Positions 51,501 to 60,700 of a DNA stretch of 64,000 nt are shown one piece after another. The position numbers were made by a program, and so were the translations under genes. This stretch comes from Perca fluviatilis (taxonomy: Eukaryota > Chordata > Actinopteri > Perciformes > Percidae). The DNA is taken from the NCBI RefSeq assembly GCF_010015445.1, contig NC_053122.1, positions 39,458,294 to 39,522,293 of the forward strand, in the 5' to 3' direction. The notes below the pieces were generated by a model. That model had not been told where the DNA came from and did not search any database. It saw nothing but the letters and a program-made list of their open reading frames with translations. Every line of letters begins with the position of its first letter. The first letter of the stretch is position 1.

Positions 51501-54500
51501 AATTGAAAACGGGTCAATTTGACCCAAAGTCAACACAAGGGTTAAATGTGTAAAGATTACAACCCGTTGAGATAAAAAATGATTCGCAAAGCAATTTTTA
51601 AACAGCCCAGGGCATGACGCTAGTTAACATTACACAGCAGGAAACGTTAGCTAGTTAGTTAGTCGTTAGCTAGTAACGTTAGCTGACTTAAACATGGTTA
51701 AAATGCTGACAGCTGAACAGTGAAAAGTGTGGCTGTATTCCACTGGAAAGGATTCCAGCACCGGGACGTAACATTACAACAGTCTGCAGCTGAAGACAGA
51801 GGAGACTTTGAGACAGCATGTACACTGCCACTGTGAAATAAACAACAGTGACTTAGTGTTGTGTTTGGGTCCGGCTCATACCTGTCAAGTATCCCGTTTT
51901 GGCCGGGAAAGTCCCGTATTTTACCCTTCTTTCCCGCCGTCCTCCCGTATTAGTATTTTCCCGTAAATCTCCCGTATTTTAACCTGCATTATTAAAAAAT
52001 AATAATACCCCGGGCCCGAGCGGAGTAAAAAAAAAAAAACATTCCCAATCTGATCTCTGTCACTAGCCTCGCGATAACTGCCACCTGCACGTACCCACTA
52101 CAGGTACTGTAGGTGGCAGTTGTTGCGGTTAGTGTGTGAGGTCAGATGATGAGTAGCGTGAGGGAAAAAAAGAAACAAAAAACAGAGACGGATGATGGAA
52201 CCTACCGGTGACAGAGACGGTTCGCGCCAAAACTTATGAAGGCTTTACTATGCATTGCAAATTTGTACAATAACTCACTAAAGAAAAGTTACGTGAAATT
52301 AAAAGAAAAACTGTAAAAGAAAAGCAATATGAAATGAAAAGAATGCGTGGAATGAAAATAAAATGTAGGCTAAATGTAAAGACAAGCAATGTTATAAATT
52401 GTAAATGTTTTCAGCATTCTACATCAAGTGGTGATTTTAGCTTTCTTGTACACCCGTCTTAAAATGTAAGGGATACTGGAGCTTGGTTGGGGTGGTGGGA
52501 CTGCTCGAGGTGGGCACCGGAAAATTTCCCTTATTTTCAAATCCAAAACTTGACAGGTATGGTCCGGCTCCATAAGGTTGTTGTTGTTGTTGTGAAATAC
52601 CCTTCTACCATCTAGTGTTTCTTCTTTTTGTCGTTTAACAGCAAATGACTGGTGAAAAAGGTTGTTATAAGTTATTGTTTTTACATTTTAAATAAATCTT
52701 TAAATTTAACCATATGGCCTTAGCAATAAACAAGCCTTGGTTGAATCTTTAATTTTTATTTAATTTGAGTTATTTAAGATGAAATACTATTTCACTTGCC
52801 CTTTTGATAAGAGGACAAATCTGCTGTTTTGCAGTTTATATAAATAAAGGAATATTTTTCAGTAATTTCATTCTGTTAAAAAAGTAGTCTTGATTCAGGT
52901 GTTTACAGTGGTCATTTACATTTATAAGGGTTGTAAATCAAAAAATAATCAAAATAATGGCTAATGAAAATGTTGAGTGGCTAGTAACTTTGGGAAACCA
53001 CTAGCCACAGTGTCTGGTTTAGATCTCAGCGCTGCATTTGACACCGTTGACCACGACATATTATTAAACAGACTGGAAAACTGGGTAGGCCTTTCTGGAA
53101 CAGTACTACAGTGGTTTGAATCCTATTTAAAGAATAGAAATTACTATGTGTCAATATGTAACTATGCATCTGAGCGTACAAGTTTGACATGTGGAGTTCC
53201 ACAAGGCTCCATCCTGGGGCCTCTACTGTTTAATATATACATGCTGCCCTTAGCTAAAATCATGGAAAACAACAACATAAACTATCACAGCTATGCGGAC
53301 GACACAAAGATTTATATAACCTTGTCACCCGGAGACTACAGTCCAATACAACACCTGGCAAGGTGCAGTGAACAAATCAACGAATGGATGTGCGAGAATT
53401 TCCTAAAATTAAATGAAGATAAAACGGAGGTGATCATTTTTGGACCAAAAAATGAACGATTAAAAATCAATGCTCATCTTCAATCAACAATGTTAAAAAC
53501 AACAGACAAAACAAGAAATCTTGGCATAATTATGGACTCTGACCTGAATTTTAACAGCCACATTAGGTCAGTAACAAAATCTGCCTATTATCATCTTAAA
53601 AATATAGCAAGGGTAAAAGGACTTATGTGCCAACAGGATTTGGAAAAACTTATCCATGCTTTTATTTTCAGTAGACTTGACTACTGCAACGGTGTATTTA
53701 CAGGTATTCATAAAAAGTCTATTAAACAGCTGCAGCTGATTCAGAACGCTGCTGCACGAGTCCTTACCAACACCAAAAAAATAGATCACATCACTCCAGT
53801 TCTGAAGTCCTTACACTGGCTTCCTTGCATCAAAGAATAGATTTCAAAATACTCATGTTAGTTTATAAATCACTAAACGGTTTAGGACCAATTTACCTTT
53901 CAAATCTGCTACTACACTATGAGCCGTTGAGATCCTTGAGATCATCAGGGACGGGTCTGTTTGCCATACCCAGAGTCGGAACAAAAAAGGGGGAAGCTGC
54001 ATTCAGCTTCTATGGTCACTACATCTGGAACAAACTACCGCTAAACTGTAGGTCGGCACCTAATCTCAGCTCTTTTAAATCAAGGCTGAAGACCTTTCTT
54101 TTTAACACTGCTTTTTCTTAATTCATTTTTGTATTTAAATTTTTTTTATTCATTCAACTGTTTCTTCATCTGTTACCAATTTGTATGATATTTTTAACTG
54201 TGTCTTTATGTCTTGTGTAAAGCACTTTGAATTGCATTGCTGCTGAATTGTGCTATTCAAATAAAATTGCCTTGCCTTGCCTTGGTGAGCAAAAAAGTTG
54301 CCAAGCCCTGAAGATAAGGATATCAGTTTGCCAGGTGATTTTGGTCAGACCACGGAGATGCAATAGTCTTGCCATTTTGATGTTGCAGAATAGTTTAAAC
54401 TATTTTTAGTCCAACATTTATTGTTAACTTTGAGAAGCGTGTTCAGCTGCAGAAGGTAATTGCTGAATTGCCACTTCTTCTCTAGGTGTACTAATGTTGT

Positions 54501-54693
54501 TAGCCTGGATGCTAACAGGAAGTGTTGGTACCTTCATTGCCAGCTTTTACAAACCTGATTGGCCAAATCAAACTGTCTTCGGCCAGAAAATCTGGTTCCA
54601 GGTATCTATCCCTGTGATGGGGTGCATTACACACATAAATACCAACAAAGTAATCGAAATGGCAATACCATGCTGTTAATTGCTGTTATGACA

Positions 54694-54776
<83 letters not shown>

Positions 54777-57700
54777 ATAGGTTCATAGAGGCCTAATGAT
54801 TCTAACTGTGACTCTGACTGGTGTAGCCTTCTGCCTCCCATATTTCTACAGGAAAGGTTGGAGCAAGGTACAGTATACAAACAGATTTACCTTTCAATTA
54901 GTCAGAGCACAAGGTCCATTTTTTATTATTGAACATGCCAGTTTACAGTAAAACAATGCAATGCACCCCTTTATTGATAAAATGCACAAACACAAACACA
55001 TTTGTGTGTGTCTGTGTGTGTGTTTGTGTATAGCATGCAGGTGTCCATCCATACCTCGGTTGTTGTGTTCTAACATTATCTCTGACTCAACCAGTGATGG
55101 CTGCGATCAGACCATCATCTGACTCACACAGGTAAATATCTATTACATTTAAATACAGAAGCAACTGCAATGTTCCCTCATCATCTGAGGCCAGTTTAAG
55201 CACAGATGATTATAGGTGACAGATAATTGCCTTCTTAACTCTAGTGATACACAGGCCCAGAGCAGGCAACTTAATAGTTTTCAAATACTTGTTCACACCA
55301 AAACGGATGTATTCACTCCATTTTTCAAAAAGCAAAAAAAGATGTCCCTTTAAATGTAGCCAGCGTGGTGTGTACAAACTAACTCTAAGTTAGCTGGATA
55401 GCTGCAGTAAGTTAACATAAAAAAACATACAAGAGAACACAATACACAATTGAAATTCCATAATAATACTAGGGATGTAATGATACACTCAACTCACAAT
55501 TCTATATGATTTTAAATTCATGATAGATTTTCTCAGGATTTAAGTAAATTATGCACAAGGCTGTTTAAAAATTGTATCGCAATTTCTTTTATTTATTTCA
55601 ACCAGTTGTAATCTTTACTCATTTATATTGATTTTAGCCAATTCACAAAGCTGTGTTACATCCTTAATTAATACGTAAATTCAGACAGGTCAATCAAATG
55701 TCTGTCTAAAAGGTGGGTGCTTCAACAACGGAAGTTAGAGTCAGATATCAGGGCAAACAGTAAGAGGCAAGCATGCTAGCCGAGGTTCTACGAGATTATA
55801 CAGATTTATTACAAATATTAAGTAGTTACAGAGCGATGCGTGAACACATCAGAAGGGAAGTGTGAAGCTCATAAGAGTGGACATAAGCATAAACTAAAAG
55901 TGAGGAGAAAAGTGTGATACAGTAGTCAATGTGAGATGAGATAAATGCTTGTATAACATCTTAAATTTAGCAGTTGAACCTACAGAGCTTTAATATTTCT
56001 AAAATGAAAAAAACAAGATCAGGTCAGCTGCTTTACATGGGTGTTGAACAACGGAAGTTGATCAAATATCACCCCTAAATAGCCTTCTCTGACTGATGGC
56101 CCTAATAATAATAATAAAAATAAACATAGCAATTACAATAGGGCCTTTGCCCATGGCAATGTGCTTGGCCCTAATAACAGGTGACCCAGAACGAGTCGTG
56201 CGGGAGAATAATCTGACACAAAGTCTCCAATAGAGACGAAACTGAAACTGAGTGAAACTTCTGTCAGTGAGATACAATAAAAAGTAGTCTAAAGCTATGC
56301 CTGATATACCCACCCAATCTTCTAGCCTCTTAATCAGGATATGGTGGTCTACTGTGCTGAATGCAAAACAATAGTCAAGAAGTACCAACACAGAACAATC
56401 ACCTGCATCAAAGGACATTAAAATAACATTAGAAACCATTAGGTTATATATTAATAGTTTCAGTAGAGTGCTGTTTCCGAAACCCTCTCCACCACAGCAA
56501 TTAGTTGATTGGTGATTTTTTTTTTTATTTTGACAAAAATGTGAGTTCATAAATATTGGGTCATATTGGGTAAATATTGGACAAAGCAGTTTCTAAGATG
56601 GTTTTCTTTAATATGGGCTGGATAGTAGCATGCTTGAAACAGAAAGGGACATGGCTGGTGAAGAATTTAGAATAGCTGAAATTGCAGGGCCAATAAAAGA
56701 TAAAACCTTTAAAAACAGAGTAGACTGTAATACATCAAGAGGGCTAGAAAATAGCTTAATTTTAATAACCATATCCAAGAGATCTTGTAAAGTGATGTAA
56801 TAAACCATAATTTGTATCAAATTAACACAGTTATACCCTAACTCAGATTTTATTTATAAATTTCTTATTTCTTTTTAAATTTATTCCTAAATTATGCTGT
56901 AATTAGAAAAAATATAATGCTGTATTAGAACCAAATAACACATAATAAAACATTGTATCAAATTAGACCATAGTCTATATAGCCCAAACTCACGGAAAGT
57001 GTCTGACGCGTGCTTTTCGAAGTACACTCATTGTTTTAGATGGCTGAACACGCACCAGAAATGTTTTGACCCATGTCAAACTGCTTTGAAGCCTCTAGTC
57101 CGACCTTGTTTCGATTTTGGAGCGTCAAAATGAGGACCCAGTGTGACCAAAGCTGTGCAGAAAGTTACTGTAATATGCTATGTAATGATGTGATCCGAAT
57201 CAAAATTTATATTAATTATTGTGCTTTAAGGCGCATTGGCGCTGGCGGGATTCCATTTCATAGTATGCACAAAAACCGCCCGCTCTCTAAAGCAGTTTAA
57301 TGTGCCGGAAATCAGCTGTTCTTATAATATTTAGTGTATGAGAGTGTGGTAATAGCGTACGTTTATCATATCTGATGACCAGATCATGAAAACATTTTAC
57401 TAAAGTTTAGTTTAGTGTGAGAGAGAGAGAGTATCCCGGCTACTATGGCCCAAATCACTTCCATTAGGAGAAATGTACTGCAGTCTCAGAAACGATGCTC
57501 CTATACATAAATATAATGTTCTATACTGTAGTGGATCCACTTTTTGCAGTGATGTCTTTGCTGCAGCACGTATTTTACAACAATAACCTATTGTTGATCT
57601 CATAGCACCCTACAAATGTTAATTAATGCCTGTTTGTCTGCCCCCTAAGTCATATCCAGCCACAGTTTGTAATAGATGTATGACAGTTTTGCTTTTAATT

Positions 57701-60700
57701 TTATGTACTTTTCACATATATTTGCTATCTAGCCAAATACCCAGATAGTCCTACTTAAATTCAGACAACCTCTTTATCGGCTGAACATATAGGCCTAATG
57801 TTAGGGTCGTCCACACCAAAAACGATAACTATCAACATCCATGTGGACATCTACTGTACATGCCAAGCACATACATAATTCGCTCATACATATGTTGCCA
57901 GTAGCATTTCTCTGTCTGGTAAATGTTTTCCTCTGAAGTAGAAGTACACAGCAAGTCAGTAGTACACAGTTTGGCTGTTTTGGGGGCCTTCTGTAAGTAA
58001 TTTTGGTACAATGGTTCTGGAAAAAGCTGTAAGCAGCAACACAGGAGACCAAGTGATTGGACAGTTCTGAACAGGTACGTTTTGACGGGCACTGCACTAG
58101 TTTTAAAAAATAACCAGTTTTGCCTTTAGGGTTACTCTGGTAATTTAAATTTTGAACTGTACTTGTATATTGGGGAGTGGGGACTGACTGTTTTATTAAT
58201 AAGTGAGGAGTGAGTGATTGAATGTGTAAATGTAAGATTTATTTGCATTTATATTTAATGATATTGTTATTGCAGTATATCAATATCAATATATTCATAT
58301 TATTTATATCTGTGTCCAGTAGATATATCTTTAACTGGGGCCACTGGGGAGTTGGATCTGTGACTGAGATCATAGCAGGTTGGTCTGCATTCAAGTACAT
58401 TTCCTGATATTTTTAAATAACACCTTTCCTACCTGGTTGATTAAAGTTACATTGTGTCCTTTGTGACTGCAGTGGCAGCCATGTTCCTGGGGATGCGTCA
58501 ATCATCACTGCTCCTCCCCCAGCCATGGGCAACACATGTTCTGATTGGCTATGTGACATGGCTGACCTTATTCAGGTTCCTCCTCCTGATGCACAGGCAC
58601 ATTTACATCAAAAAATGTATGAAAACTTGATTGAATTGAATTTATTAACAGGGTTTTACTGCTAAGCTTTTGTTCTGATGAACTTGATGACAAGGAATTA
58701 TTCTTGTCTATGACTAAGAACACTGTTAAGGGATTCCCTACATACAGTACCTGCACTCTAATCTAACTGTTGTTTGTTTGACCAGCAGCCTTGGGACCAG
58801 ATGATAAACAAGCCATCCTCTCTGACCCATCAGAACATGGTTGCTGGGTAGGTGTGCCTGTACCAGGACCTTGCTCTTCTTAAGATGGTTCACTGTCATT
58901 GCTTACTGACACACTAAAATGAAACAGAGTCATCATTAGTGTTTAAGTCTTTTCTATGACGTTGCAATCAAGATAAATCAGGATTTTAGAAAGGGGGGAG
59001 AGAAAGGGCATAACACGCAGCAAAGGGCTGCAGGTTGCATTCGGACCTGGGCCACTGCAGATGTCTCAGCCTATATGGGGTTCACACTCTACCGGGTGAG
59101 CTAGAGGTCACCCCTATTCATTTATATTTTTGATTGAAATGTAGATAGATGTATACAGAGGCAGCACTTTTGCCAACTGGCCAATTAAAACATAAACTTT
59201 CTAAAGTCATATTGTCACCAGCCTGAACAAAAAATAATCAGTGTGAGCTTTGGAGGTGCTGGTAGGTGGATTTTGTTAACTTTGATCTAGGCTAGCCGTT
59301 TCCCTGTTTTCAGTCTTTATGGTAAGCTAAGCTAACAGCATGTTTATGATGTCAAACTATTGCTTTTAAGTGTCTATAATCAATTTGTTATATTATCTTT
59401 AGATTATTAGGAACACCTGTTAAATTTCACGTTAATGAAATTATCTAATCAACCAATCACATGGCAGCTGCTTAAATGCATTTAGGGGTGTGGTCTAGGT
59501 CTAGACAATCCCCTGAACTCCAAACTGAATGTCAGAATGGGAAAGAAAGGTGATCTAAGCAACTTTGAGCGTGGCATGGTTGTTGGTGCCAGACGGGCTG
59601 GTCTGAGTATTTGACAATCTGCTCAGTTACTGGGATTTTCACCCACAACCATTTCTAGGGTTTACAGAGAATGGTCTGAAAAAGGAAAAACATCCAATAT
59701 GCTGCAGTCCTGGGGGGCAAACATGCCTTGTTGATGCTGGAGGTCAGAGGAGAATGGGCTGACTGATTCAAGCTGATAGAAGATCAACTTTGACTCAAAT
59801 AACCACTCGTTACAACCGAGGTATGCAGCAAAGCATTTGTGAAGCCACAACACGCACAACCTTGAGGCGGATGGGCTACACCAGCAGAAGACCCCACCAG
59901 ATACCACTCATCTCCACTAAAAATAGGAAAATGAGGCTACAATTTGCACGAGCTCACCAAAATTGGAGAGTTGAAGACTGGAAAAAATTTTGCCTGGTCT
60001 GACGAGTGTCGATTTCTGTTGAGACATTCAGATGGTAGAGTCAGAATTTGGCATAAACGGAATGAGAACATAGATCAGTCATGCCTTGTTACCACTGGGC
60101 AGGCTGGTGGTGGTGGGGGTGTAATGGTGTGGGGGATCCCTTTCACCTTCAGAACTGCCTTAATTATTTGTGTCATTGATTCAACAAGGTGCTGGAAGCA
60201 TTCTTTAGAAATGTTGGCCCATATTGATAGGATAGGGTCAAACACAGTATTAGTATGGTGTTCCTAATAATCCTTTAGGTGAGTGTATATGAAAGATGCT
60301 GCTCGTAGTGACTGAAACTATATTTTTCTTGTTGTGGTGGCACACAAATAGTCTTGGCGTGTATCAGGTCAGATCATATGACATATGAGTCGATATTAAA
60401 GCAATTTTAATTAACTTACTATCAGATCTAAGATATAAGATAATATAATATCTAGAAATTTGCGCCCTACTGTTTATTGGGGGCCGAGCAGTGAAGCTGT
60501 GTGGACCCTATTGTATTTGCCTGTATTATTAGGGGTCGAGGTTGTTCTTGTTCTTGTTCTTCTTCTTCTTTTTCTTCTTTTTCTTCTTCTTCTTCATAAC
60601 AAATCCATGTTCCCATGCATGGAAACTCAACAAACTTTGCACATAAGTCCAAAGCCAAACACAATCAGTGCGATTTGTATGCTAATTGTCCTGATGGTGA

